Assembly: GCA_019637265.1 (NCBI GenBank)
Contig: JAHBVY010000002.1
Location: forward strand, 806,001-870,000
DNA: 64,000 nucleotides
Reading direction: 5' to 3'
From: Polyangiaceae bacterium
GTDB lineage: Bacteria; Myxococcota_A; Polyangia; Polyangiales; Polyangiaceae
Part shown: in pieces, positions 54,558-61,990 of the stretch
How the letters are laid out: the number at the start of each line of letters is the position of its first letter
Position numbering within the stretch: the first letter of the stretch is position 1
Program-made: the position numbers and the translations under genes
The notes under the pieces: generated by a model
The model's input: only the letters and a program-made list of their open reading frames with translations
What the model was told of the DNA's origin: nothing
The model's database searches: none

Positions 54558-54817
54558 GGGCGAGGTGTAGCGCGTCGGCTCGCGCGTCGCCCTCCGAATG
54601 CGCGCGGCGTCTCCTTATGGAAGTGCCACGAACGCAGCCACCTGCCCGCTATCGCGAGCGCGTCATACGCTGTCCGCCCTGAACTCCCCCCAAGCACAAG
54701 CGGTGCATTCACGCGCACCGAGCGACTCCACCTCGCTGGCCTCGCACCTTGCATCACGCCGTGACGTTTTTTGTACGGCGCCAGGGACGGCGATCGTGAA
54801 AAACACCAAGGAAACAG

Positions 54818-54891
54818 CGCGCCCCGCAGGATTCGAACCTGCGACCTGCGGATTCGAAGTCCGACGCTCTATCCAGCTGAGCTAGGGGCGC
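54818..54891 (-). tRNA. tRNA-Arg (anticodon TCG)
   Basis: A 74-base cloverleaf has acceptor GCGCCCC/GGGGCGC, discriminator G. The anticodon stem TCGGA/TCCGC with loop CTTCGAA gives TCG. The T-arm CGCAGGTTCGAATCCTGCG is intact. CCA is not encoded. Confidence 0.94.
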
Positions 54892-55097
54892 ATGAGGTGG
54901 CGCTGATCCAAAAGCAACCGCTCACCCCCGCGACTACTACCCGAAGCCCCCACCCGCGTCCAGTCGCCCTCACCGAGCCGTAGGACGGCTGACGGCTCAC
55001 CCTGCTGATCGGACTGTGCCAGCTGACACGGGCGCGGCGCCTCGCACCGCGATGAACAGGGACAGCTCACGCGCAAGGACGACCCTCAATCGTGAGC

Positions 55098-55850
55098 TCA
55101 TGGCGACGTCAGCCCGTACGCCTCGAGCTCGATCACCACGCGCTCCCCTTGCGTCACCGTCTCCGTCTTCACCAGCGCGGCGATGGGCACGCTCGAGTGA
55201 TGCCAGGCGCGCCCCTTGGAGGCGATGCCATACACCTTGACGTCGAGGTCGCGGTAGTAGCTCCCCGGGAAGCGCCCCGCCGGCACCGTCACATCTTCCT
55301 TCTCCATCTTCTCGAAGCTCACGTAGCCGAGTGCCCCGAGCTGCCCCCGCAGCCCCTGGAGCACTGGTTTCAGCAGCACGCCGCTCACCTGGTGCTCCTT
55401 ACCGTCAGGCAGCTTGACCTTCGCCCGCTTGACGTTCAGCGAGTCGTAGTCGCGCCCCAGCTCGAAGCTCATCAGCATGCTCACCGTGGCCTCCCCGGAG
55501 CTGCCCTGGGTGCTGATGTCGATCCAGTGCGCCCCCGACTCCTCACCCGTGACGCGATACGTGAGCGTGGTGCCGCCACCCTGAGTCGACTTGTAGCGCG
55601 CCCACTGCCCCACCGCGATCGGCAGCGGCTTCACCCCGGACGCCGTCTGCACGGGGTTTTGGGGGTTGGCGTCGCCCTGGGCCGGCGCCGTGGCGGTGCC
55701 CGCTGAACCAGCGGCAGCCGCTTTGCGCTCGTTCTCGTCAGGCTCCGGAACCCATTTGCACGCGAGCAACGCGCCCAGCGTGAGCACGACGAACAGCGGC
55801 GACCCGTATCGCGCCGCACGGCGCTCCCCTAGCGTGACGTATGAAACCAT
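55098..55850 (-). CDS. lipoprotein of unknown function
   Basis: The 250-residue product starts MVSYVTLGERRAARYGSPLF and has lipobox in TLGALLACKW. A low-complexity linker (AAAAGSAGTATAPAQGDANP) is followed by a beta-rich domain from about residue 85 (IAVGQWARYKSTQGGGTTLTY) to AHWIDISTQGSSGEATVSML and VKTETVTQGERVVIELEAYG. The linker DNA contains a TTTGGGGGTT copy of the dispersed repeat at 55658. No family is recognised. Confidence 0.7.
   Translation of the reverse strand: MVSYVTLGERRAARYGSPLFVVLTLGALLACKWVPEPDENERKAAAAGSAGTATAPAQGDANPQNPVQTASGVKPLPIAVGQWARYKSTQGGGTTLTYRVTGEESGAHWIDISTQGSSGEATVSMLMSFELGRDYDSLNVKRAKVKLPDGKEHQVSGVLLKPVLQGLRGQLGALGYVSFEKMEKEDVTVPAGRFPGSYYRDLDVKVYGIASKGRAWHHSSVPIAALVKTETVTQGERVVIELEAYGLTSP
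55657..55670 (+). repeat. dispersed G-tract repeat copy inside a lipoprotein linker
   Basis: TTTTGGGGGTTGGC lies within the coding region of the lipoprotein at 55098 (encoding its NPQNP linker on the minus strand), showing the repeat can sit in unconstrained protein linkers. Confidence 0.5.
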
Positions 55851-55873
55851 GAGGCTCGTTACCCCACCCCACC

Positions 55874-56194
55874 TCAAAACCAAAGCCCCCAAGCGACTAG
55901 CCAAACCCCCAACCCCAAACCCACGAGCGCCACTTGGTTCGGTCCACCCTTGGCGCGGCGATCCAACGCGTAACCCAGGAGCGCCAGCGGCCACACGCAC
56001 AGCGCCGCCACGACCCAGAAGGGGCGCGCCACCTCGTAGCGGCCGGCGTCCACCGTGATGAGCACCACCACCGCGAGCCACGTCAGCACCTGCGCCGGCA
56101 CCCACAGCGGATCGAAGGCCGCGCCGATCAGCGCCAACACGGGCGGCGTCGCCGCCAGCGCGATGCCCAGACGATCCGAGAAGCTTGGCTCCAT
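55874..56194 (-). CDS. small membrane protein, three spans
   Basis: The 106-residue product has three predicted spans: ALAATPPVLALIGAAF to residue 50 region, WVVAALCVWPLALLGYAL and a last VALVGLGLGVWLVAWGLWF. No family is recognised. The 3' end of the gene is rich in CCCCCAA, including a GCCAAACCCCC copy of the repeat core at 55900-55910. It is followed after 23 bases by the lipoprotein gene. Confidence 0.65.
   Translation of the reverse strand: MEPSFSDRLGIALAATPPVLALIGAAFDPLWVPAQVLTWLAVVVLITVDAGRYEVARPFWVVAALCVWPLALLGYALDRRAKGGPNQVALVGLGLGVWLVAWGLWF
55900..55912 (-). repeat. dispersed G-tract repeat core (minus strand) in a gene end
   Basis: On the minus strand TTGGGGGTTTGGC overlaps the last codons of the small membrane protein gene. 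Confidence 0.6.
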
Positions 56195-56235
56195 ACTCCG
56201 CGAAGCGTACCCGAGCCGCGCGCCGGTGAACGCCT

Positions 56236-57192
56236 TCAGCCTCCCAGCGGCACACCGAAGTCGATCAGCGGACCGCGCGGCACCACGCGGCTCGGGTTGA
56301 TGGTGGGGTGGCTCTGGTAATAGTGGTTCTTGATGTGGCTGAGCCGCACCGTCTGGGCCACGCCAGGCAGCGCGAGGATGCGCCGCGTGTAAGCCCAGAG
56401 GTTCGGGTAATCCACCAAGCGCCGGAGGTTACACTTGAAGTGCCCCACGTACACCGCGTCGAAGCGCACCAGGGTGGTGAACAGGCGGACGTCCGCCTCC
56501 GTGAGCTGCCCGCCCACCAGGTAGCTCCCGCTAGCGGTCAGCTCCTCTAACCTATCGAGCGCCTCGAACAGCTCCGTCACGGCCTCCTCGTAGGCCTCCT
56601 GGGTGGTGGCGAAGCCCGCGCGGTACACGCCGTTATTCACCTGCGGGTACACCCAGGCGTTGACCTCATCAATTTCCTTGCGCAAATGCTCAGGGTAGAT
56701 GTCCACGCTCGGGTCGCCGCTGAACTCGCTGTTCAGCATGCGGATGATCTCCGAGCTCTCGTTGTTCACCACCCGGCGCTCCTGCTTGTCCCACAGGACG
56801 GGCACCGTCACGCGCCCGGTGTAGCGCGCGTCGCTCAGCTGGTAGAGCTGATACAAGCGGCTCACGCCTTCCACGTGGTCCGGCAGCTCCGGCGTGAACA
56901 CCCAGCCTTGCTCCCCCATGAGCCAGTGCACGGCGCTGACGGACACCACCTCCGTCAGCCGCTTCAGCTCCCGCACGATCAGCGTCCGGTGCGCCCAAGG
57001 GCAGGCGTAGCTGACGTACAGGTGGTAGCGCCCCGGCTCGAACGGCAGCTCATCTGACGTTTCCGGCGTCTGTGCGGGGATGGAGGCCCGCACTTGACGA
57101 CGGAACGCCGAGCTCTGCCGTACGAAGCGCCCGCCGCTCGCCTTCGTGTCGTACCAGGTGTCGTGCCACTCGCCGTCGATCAACAGACCCAT
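56236..57192 (-). CDS. glutathionyl-hydroquinone reductase (Xi-class GST)
   Basis: The 318-residue product starts MGLLIDGEWHDTWYDTKASG with GGAGG five bases upstream. The active site is YVSYACPWAHRTLIVRELK, and downstream are VPVLWDKQERRVVNNESSEIIRML and the GST C-terminal domain with AVYVGHFKCNLRRLVDYPNLW, all hallmarks of YqjG/PcpF-type enzymes that reduce glutathionyl-hydroquinones. It is cytosolic. An upstream in-frame extension to 57405 would cross a tRNA region and is not used. Confidence 0.93.
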   Translation of the reverse strand: MGLLIDGEWHDTWYDTKASGGRFVRQSSAFRRQVRASIPAQTPETSDELPFEPGRYHLYVSYACPWAHRTLIVRELKRLTEVVSVSAVHWLMGEQGWVFTPELPDHVEGVSRLYQLYQLSDARYTGRVTVPVLWDKQERRVVNNESSEIIRMLNSEFSGDPSVDIYPEHLRKEIDEVNAWVYPQVNNGVYRAGFATTQEAYEEAVTELFEALDRLEELTASGSYLVGGQLTEADVRLFTTLVRFDAVYVGHFKCNLRRLVDYPNLWAYTRRILALPGVAQTVRLSHIKNHYYQSHPTINPSRVVPRGPLIDFGVPLGG

Positions 57193-57300
57193 GCCGTCCT
57201 CCGAGCAAGAGCCTAAGGCACCGCGCGCCTGAGCGGCGCCCCCCGACGCGAGACACAGCGTCCCACGAAGCTCGACAACAAGGCAGCCACCGCAGCGGCA

Positions 57301-57381
57301 GCCCCCCGTGGTCGCCCACACACCGGCTGCGTCACCTGTAGGGGCGGCCCCCCGTGGCCGCCCGCCCCCCGTGGCCGCCCG
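57301..57381. repeat. GC-rich repeat cluster with GTAGGGGCG element
   Basis: GCCCCCCGTGGCCGCCCG occurs in tandem at 57347-57381, with a diverged copy at 57301-57319 (GCCCCCCGTGGTCGCCCAC). GGGCGGCC (57342-57349) can pair with GGCCGCCC (57356-57363). It begins GTAGGGGCG, like the palindrome at 63835. Confidence 0.7.
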
Positions 57382-57397
57382 CAACGTGACCCGTTGG

Positions 57398-57470
57398 TGG
57401 GACATGAAGGACTCGAACCTTCAGCCAATGGATTAAGAGTCCACTGCTCTACCAATTGAGCTAATGTCCC
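57398..57470 (-). tRNA. tRNA-Lys (anticodon CTT)
   Basis: Acceptor GGGACAT/ATGTCCC has discriminator A followed by an encoded CCA (57397-57395), unlike the other tRNAs here. The anticodon stem GTGGA/TCCAT with loop CTCTTAA gives CTT. T-arm GAAGGTTCGAGTCCTTC is intact. Confidence 0.94.
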
Positions 57471-57519
57471 GGAGGAGCGGCGTTTTATCACCCAAAGGTC
57501 CGCTGTCAAAGGATTTCCA

Positions 57520-58227
57520 TCACCCCGACAGCGCGTAGGTGACGAGCAGCACCCCCGCCAGGAGCAGCAGCAAGCCGGCGGTGCCGGCGCTCCCCATCAC
57601 GAGCAGGAGCACGCGGATCCGCCAGACGGAGAGCGCCTCGCGCAGCGTCCGCGAGCGAGACGACACCTGCCACGAGGCATCCCGCGCGGCGGAGCCCGTC
57701 AGCAGGCTGTCCGTTCGACAGTACAAGCAAGTAGCTGCCAGCGCTCCAGGGCTCGCCGGCAGCGGCGCGCCGCAACCGCGACAACTGGGATCGCCCCCGG
57801 GGCGCTCGGGTGGGCCCGCCACCAGCTGCGCGGCGAGATTCAGCCCGGTGGCGCGCGAGCCGAAGGTCCAGACGGACAGCAGCGCGCCCGGGATGATCGC
57901 CGGGATGGTCACCAGGGTCACGCCGACGAGCGGCGTGGGCGTGGGATCTGCGAACCAGGCGACGACCGCCGAGGCGAGCGGCGGCAGGCAGAAGCTGGCG
58001 GCGACCGCCACCCAGTCGAGCGTGCTGCTGGTGGGCTTGGCGAGGCGTCGCCACTTCGGCTCCACCGCGCGCCTGAGCGCCTCGTGCTGCTCGAGCTGCT
58101 GCGCCGCCGCGAGGTACTCCGGCGGGATCGGCACCGCCGCGCCGCAGTAGCGGCACGTGGTCTGCGCGGCGCGCACCACCGCCGCGTGGCCGCCGCAGGC
58201 GTGACAGGTGAGCGGCGTCAGCGCCAT
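57520..58227 (-). CDS. double zinc-ribbon membrane protein
   Basis: The 235-residue product starts MALTPLTCHACGGHAAVV with a zinc ribbon (CHAC/CRYC), a helix, two spans (VAVAASFCLPPLASAVVAWF and LVGVTLVTIPAIIPGALLSVW), a second ribbon (CRGCGAPLPASPGALAATCLYC) and a last span (VLLLVMGSAGTAGLLLLLAGVLLVTYAL). The layout equals the N-terminal part of the protein at 51237. It lies downstream of the Hsp70/DUF2760 genes and may be in the same operon. Confidence 0.72.
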   Translation of the reverse strand: MALTPLTCHACGGHAAVVRAAQTTCRYCGAAVPIPPEYLAAAQQLEQHEALRRAVEPKWRRLAKPTSSTLDWVAVAASFCLPPLASAVVAWFADPTPTPLVGVTLVTIPAIIPGALLSVWTFGSRATGLNLAAQLVAGPPERPGGDPSCRGCGAPLPASPGALAATCLYCRTDSLLTGSAARDASWQVSSRSRTLREALSVWRIRVLLLVMGSAGTAGLLLLLAGVLLVTYALSG

Positions 58228-58427
58228 GCAGGCTGCCTCCGGCGCACCGTGACCTGACGGAGGGCGCCTCCCAACCCCCAAACCCGACAAATAGTCAGCC
58301 TAGAGCACTTCATGGCGACGCCTGTCAGGCCGCGGCGCCAGGCGCTCGCGCCGCTGATGGTCCGCTTAGACAGCTCTGCGTACGGCATCACCTCGCAGCC
58401 ACCTTCAGTCAGCTGAACGTCCTTCAT
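58218..58427 (-). CDS. possible small protein bridging two cluster genes
   Basis: A 69-codon frame begins ATG 58427, overlapping the stop of the 58424 gene as ATGA, and runs MKDVQLTEGGCEVMPYAELS to 58218, ten bases inside the next gene. Composition is mixed, and the region includes a 16-base direct repeat and a dispersed-repeat copy, so it may be non-coding. Confidence 0.25.
   Translation of the reverse strand: MKDVQLTEGGCEVMPYAELSKRTISGASAWRRGLTGVAMKCSRLTICRVWGLGGALRQVTVRRRQPAWR
58271..58287 (-). repeat. dispersed repeat, C-arm copy
   Basis: CCAACCCCCAAACCCG contains AACCCCCAAA, the complement of TTTGGGGGTT. It lies between two genes of the Hsp70 cluster. Confidence 0.55.
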
Positions 58428-59401
58428 GGCGACGCCTCCCAAGTCACTCGGTGGTACCGCGCCTCCTCCACCACCAGCTCGTAACGGACCCCGGGCTCCG
58501 CCTGGAGCGTGAGCCGCCAGTCCGAGTCGGCGCGGCGCCACTGAGTGATGGGTGGTCTCTCCTCCCTGGCGCCGGGGCGGCGCTCCAAGAGGATGGGCGG
58601 CTTCCCGCTGAAATCGCCACGCGAGCTGACCAACTCCACCGAGCGCGCGCGCGGCACCGTGAAGTAGACCACCTTGGGCGGCACCTCACAGCCAGCCACC
58701 TGCCCGATGCAGAAGTCGATGCTGCGCCCCTCGTAGAGCTGCGCGGGCTCACCGTGGTCGCGTACTCCGGGCAGCTCCTCGAAGATGGCGCCGCCCACCA
58801 TGAGCGACGTCACCGACGTCATCACCACCCAGCTCGCGATCCCCGCGCCTTCACGGATGCGCGAGCTGTCGCCACGAGGGCGCCTCGTGTCGCGGCCCCG
58901 CGCGCTCACCCAGGCGCTCAAGATCATGGAGGTGAAGGCGAAGCCGGCGAGCGCGAGCGACGAGAGCCCCAGCAAGGTCATCGTCGGAGTCGACGCGAAG
59001 ACGACCAGCAGCCCGCCGACCGGCACGTAGAACAACCAGGCGGCGAGGTCCTTGGGCCAGGCGCGGCGGCCCTCCTCCGCGATGTCCTGATGAAGCTCCC
59101 CCGAAGCGAGCGACAAGAGGCGCGTGAGCGCCGCCTCCGCCCACACCCCGAGCGTCGCCGCGACCACCCCGAGGGCGAGGAAGCTCACCACCAGCGCGAT
59201 CACGAGGCTCATGAAGACAGCGCCGAGGCCCTCCTTCCACGACTCGATCACCGCCGCCCACAGCGCCCAACCGATGAGCAGTGCGAGCGCCAAGCCCAGG
59301 CCAGCGCCGATGTGCTGGTACCACTCAGCCCGCTTGTCTGACTTTTCCTTGCCCGGCTTGTTCGCCACGATGACCTTGAAGGGTACGCCCAAAGCCCCCA
59401 C
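58424..59401 (-). CDS. membrane protein of the Hsp70/DUF2760 cluster
   Basis: The 325-residue product has about five hydrophobic spans between residues 28 and 220 (for example LGLALALLIGWALWAAVIES and FLALGVVAATLGVWAEAAL) and a soluble C-terminal domain with FCIGQVAGCEVPPKVVYFTVPRARS and PGVRYELVVEEARYHRVTWE. No family is recognised. It starts at a GTG 20 bases after the Hsp70 gene stop (GTG 59368 is an alternative), suggesting co-transcription. Confidence 0.68.
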   Translation of the reverse strand: MGALGVPFKVIVANKPGKEKSDKRAEWYQHIGAGLGLALALLIGWALWAAVIESWKEGLGAVFMSLVIALVVSFLALGVVAATLGVWAEAALTRLLSLASGELHQDIAEEGRRAWPKDLAAWLFYVPVGGLLVVFASTPTMTLLGLSSLALAGFAFTSMILSAWVSARGRDTRRPRGDSSRIREGAGIASWVVMTSVTSLMVGGAIFEELPGVRDHGEPAQLYEGRSIDFCIGQVAGCEVPPKVVYFTVPRARSVELVSSRGDFSGKPPILLERRPGAREERPPITQWRRADSDWRLTLQAEPGVRYELVVEEARYHRVTWEASP

Positions 59402-59420
59402 CGGCGGAAGCGGGCAACGC

Positions 59421-61268
59421 CTACTCCCGTACGTTCAGCTCGAGCTTCCAGCGCTCGTTCGGCGAGAGCGGCTCCATCGGCTCCGCCTCCAAGAGCAGGG
59501 TGCCGATGGCGGTCACCGACGCCCCGAGCCGGATCGGCACCAGGTCTCCCTCCGCGCGGCCCTCCGCCGGCAGCGTGGCCTCGATGGGCGCGAGCTCCGT
59601 CAGCTCATCGGGAGACCAGGTCAACAGCTCGGTCCCCGCGACATCTTGTCTCCGCACGGAACTGCCGAAGAAGCGGAACCGCACCGGCTCCCCCACGATG
59701 AGCGCCAGCTCCTGCGGTGGGAGCTCTGCTTGGGTGCCCTCTTCCATCCCGAACGGCGCCACGCACAGCGCGCTGACGGGCGGCTCCAGGCCGGGCACGG
59801 CGGGCGTCGGCGCCTCGATGCCCACGTAATAAGCGCGCGCGGTCCCGCCGCGGATCTTGAGCGCCCCGCTGCGACGCACCGCCCCGAAGTAGGCCGCGCC
59901 ACGCGCCACCGCCAAGTCCAAGTCGCCGTAAGGCAGCTCCACTGCTGATGGCGCGCCCTCCGCCTCGAGCCACCCATTCAGGATAGTCAGAATACGTGAC
60001 TTGATGCTGGGCGCCTTGAGCACCCCGCCGTTGAACAAAACGCGCGTCGGGCGCAGGAGGCCGCCCGCGCCCGCTGAGCCAGCGCCCCCTGAGCCAGCGC
60101 CCGAACCGCCCAGCGCCCCCGCCTGCCGCGTGAGGAACGCCGCCAAGTGGCGCGTCACCGCGGGGTCCGAAGCGTAAGGCAGGCCCACCTGAGTGAGCCC
60201 CGCGCGCGCGCGCTGCTTGGGCCGCGCGTCGCGGGTCACCTCCGGGAAGAAGCCCTCCAAGATCACCTGCTCCACGTCCTCACGGCGAAGCGAGGCCCGC
60301 AGCGAGCCACCGAGCAGCTGCGAGCCGCGCGTCGGCACCACCACCGGTACTTCAGTCAAGTCAGGTTCACTGAATAGTCGCTCCTTGGCGGCGCGACAAG
60401 CGTGGGTGAGCGCCGCGAGCTGCCAACGATCGAGCGGCTGCGGCGCCTGCTCAGTGTCCGCCGGAGCGGCCAGGCGCGCGGCCAAGGTGTGCGCCAGCGC
60501 CAAGTCCATGTTGTCTCCACCGAGCAGGATGTGGTCACCCACCGCCACCCGCTCGAGCGACAGCGCGCCGTCCTGCTCTTTGCAAGCGATGGCGGAGAAG
60601 TCCGTGGTGCCGCCGCCGATGTCCACCACCAAGATCAGATCGCCAACGGACAGCTCCTGGCGCCAAGCGTCCCCCATCGCCTCGAGCCACGCGTACAACG
60701 CCGCCTGAGGCTCTTCGAGCAGGCTCACCTGCTCGAAGCCCGCGGCGTAGGCCGCCTCCACCGTCAGGTCACGCGCGGCCGCATCGAACGAGGCCGGCAC
60801 CGCCAACACCACCTCTTGCTCCGCGAGCGGCGGGTGCGAACGGTCGCTCGCCTGCCAACTCTCCGCCAGGTGATCGAGGTAGCGAAACGAGGCCTCCACC
60901 GGGGAGATCTTCTCCACGTCGTCCTGCGCGCCGAGCGGCAGCACCTCCGCGCGCCGATCGATGCCGGTGTGGCTGAGCCAGCTCTTCGCGCTGGAGATCA
61001 CCCGCCCCGGCGCCTCCGCCGAGCGGCGCCGCGCCAGCTCACCCACCGCGAAGCGACGCTCGGCGTCCCATGGCAGCGAGAGCGCGCCCTCCCCCTGATG
61101 CGCGAAGTAGACGAAGCTCGGGAGCAGCGGGCGCGCCTCGTGCTCACCGCGGCTCGTGAGCTGCGTCACCCCCAACACCTCCGAGCGGGCGCCTTCGCGC
61201 TGCGTGTCCACCGTGGCGAGCGCGCTGTGGGTGGTCCCCAAGTCGATCCCCACGACGAAGCGGCTCAC
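59421..61268 (-). CDS. Hsp70 family (DnaK-like) protein
   Basis: The 615-residue product has the Hsp70 ATPase motifs: phosphate loop 1 VVGIDLGTTHSALA, VPASFDAAARDLTVEAAYAAG, LLEEPQAALYAW, phosphate loop 2 LVVDIGGGTTDFSAI, and adenosine-region ILLGGDNMD and LFNGGVLKAPSIKSRIL. The C-terminus is a divergent substrate part (GMEEGTQAELPPQELALIVGEP), lacking the DnaK lid and EEVD-like tail. A Gly/Ala/Ser insert (SGAGSGGAGSAGAGG) lies near residue 395. It overlaps the DUF2760 gene as GTGA. This type of Hsp70 beside DUF2760 is known to the annotator from other proteobacteria. Confidence 0.9.
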   Translation of the reverse strand: MSRFVVGIDLGTTHSALATVDTQREGARSEVLGVTQLTSRGEHEARPLLPSFVYFAHQGEGALSLPWDAERRFAVGELARRRSAEAPGRVISSAKSWLSHTGIDRRAEVLPLGAQDDVEKISPVEASFRYLDHLAESWQASDRSHPPLAEQEVVLAVPASFDAAARDLTVEAAYAAGFEQVSLLEEPQAALYAWLEAMGDAWRQELSVGDLILVVDIGGGTTDFSAIACKEQDGALSLERVAVGDHILLGGDNMDLALAHTLAARLAAPADTEQAPQPLDRWQLAALTHACRAAKERLFSEPDLTEVPVVVPTRGSQLLGGSLRASLRREDVEQVILEGFFPEVTRDARPKQRARAGLTQVGLPYASDPAVTRHLAAFLTRQAGALGGSGAGSGGAGSAGAGGLLRPTRVLFNGGVLKAPSIKSRILTILNGWLEAEGAPSAVELPYGDLDLAVARGAAYFGAVRRSGALKIRGGTARAYYVGIEAPTPAVPGLEPPVSALCVAPFGMEEGTQAELPPQELALIVGEPVRFRFFGSSVRRQDVAGTELLTWSPDELTELAPIEATLPAEGRAEGDLVPIRLGASVTAIGTLLLEAEPMEPLSPNERWKLELNVRE

Positions 61269-61960
61269 AGCTCCACCTCCGCCGGCGCGATCACCGAGCC
61301 ATCACGCGCTGCGTCCAGCTCCGGCAACGTGAGGCGCTCCGCGCGCCAGCCATGGTGCCGCAGCACACCGGTGAACGGCGCCGAGCCGCCCACCGCACCC
61401 GTCAGCTTGATGGCCTGTGCGTCGTACTCCGCCGGCACCGTCACCTTCGCGCCCTCCTGCTCCTCGCGCACCGGCGTGAGCTCCAGGTAAGGCTTCAGCG
61501 CCGCGCGGCAGCCTTCGTGGATCACGCGGGCGGCGCCGCCCACGTCAGCGTCAGGGAAGCTCACGATATCTTGCTGCAGGAAGTCCACCAGGCGCCCTTC
61601 GCGCTGCAGCGCCGCGAGCATCCACAGCGCACCCTGGCGCTCTCCATCGCGACGCCCCGCCTCCACGTCGCTCTTCAGCGCGCTCAGCTCAGCGCGCGTC
61701 TCCGCGAGCGCCGCCGAAGCGAAGGTGAGATCGCGCTCGAGCGCCGCCTGACGGTCAGCCAAACCGGCTTTCATGCCCTCGGAGTCAGCTACACTGCCTT
61801 TCGCGCTGCCCTCATCGCCGTCACCCGCCGTCAGCTCACCCCGCGGCCCCTGCGTGAGCGCCGCCGCGCGCCCCGCGAAGGCTCCGTCGAAGAGCACCTT
61901 GAAGAACACCACGTACGCCAGCCACAGGCGCGCGAACAAGCCGAGTGAAGGTTCTGCCAC
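61265..61960 (-). CDS. DUF2760 domain protein
   Basis: The 231-residue product has one N-terminal hydrophobic segment (LFARLWLAYVVFFKVLFDGAFA), a helical coil (DRQAALERDLTFASAALAETR), then the domain ALWMLAALQREGRLVDFLQQDI, GGAARVIHEGCRAALKPYLEL and APFTGVLRHHGWRAERLTLPEL, which matches DUF2760. It is the first gene of the cluster, is coupled to the Hsp70 gene, and is divergent from the NIF3 gene with only 30 bases between starts. It may be an Hsp70 cofactor anchored at the membrane. Confidence 0.85.
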   Translation of the reverse strand: MAEPSLGLFARLWLAYVVFFKVLFDGAFAGRAAALTQGPRGELTAGDGDEGSAKGSVADSEGMKAGLADRQAALERDLTFASAALAETRAELSALKSDVEAGRRDGERQGALWMLAALQREGRLVDFLQQDIVSFPDADVGGAARVIHEGCRAALKPYLELTPVREEQEGAKVTVPAEYDAQAIKLTGAVGGSAPFTGVLRHHGWRAERLTLPELDAARDGSVIAPAEVEL

Positions 61961-61972
61961 GAGGCGTGTTCT

Positions 61973-61982
61973 GGCCTATCCT
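61973..61982. promoter_or_regulatory. overlapping divergent minus-10 elements
   Basis: In the 30-base space between divergent genes, TATCCT (61977-61982, plus) lies eight bases before the NIF3 ATG, and TAGGCC (61978-61973, minus) lies twelve before the DUF2760 GTG. They overlap by two bases. Confidence 0.35.
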
Positions 61983-61990
61983 CCCCCCCC

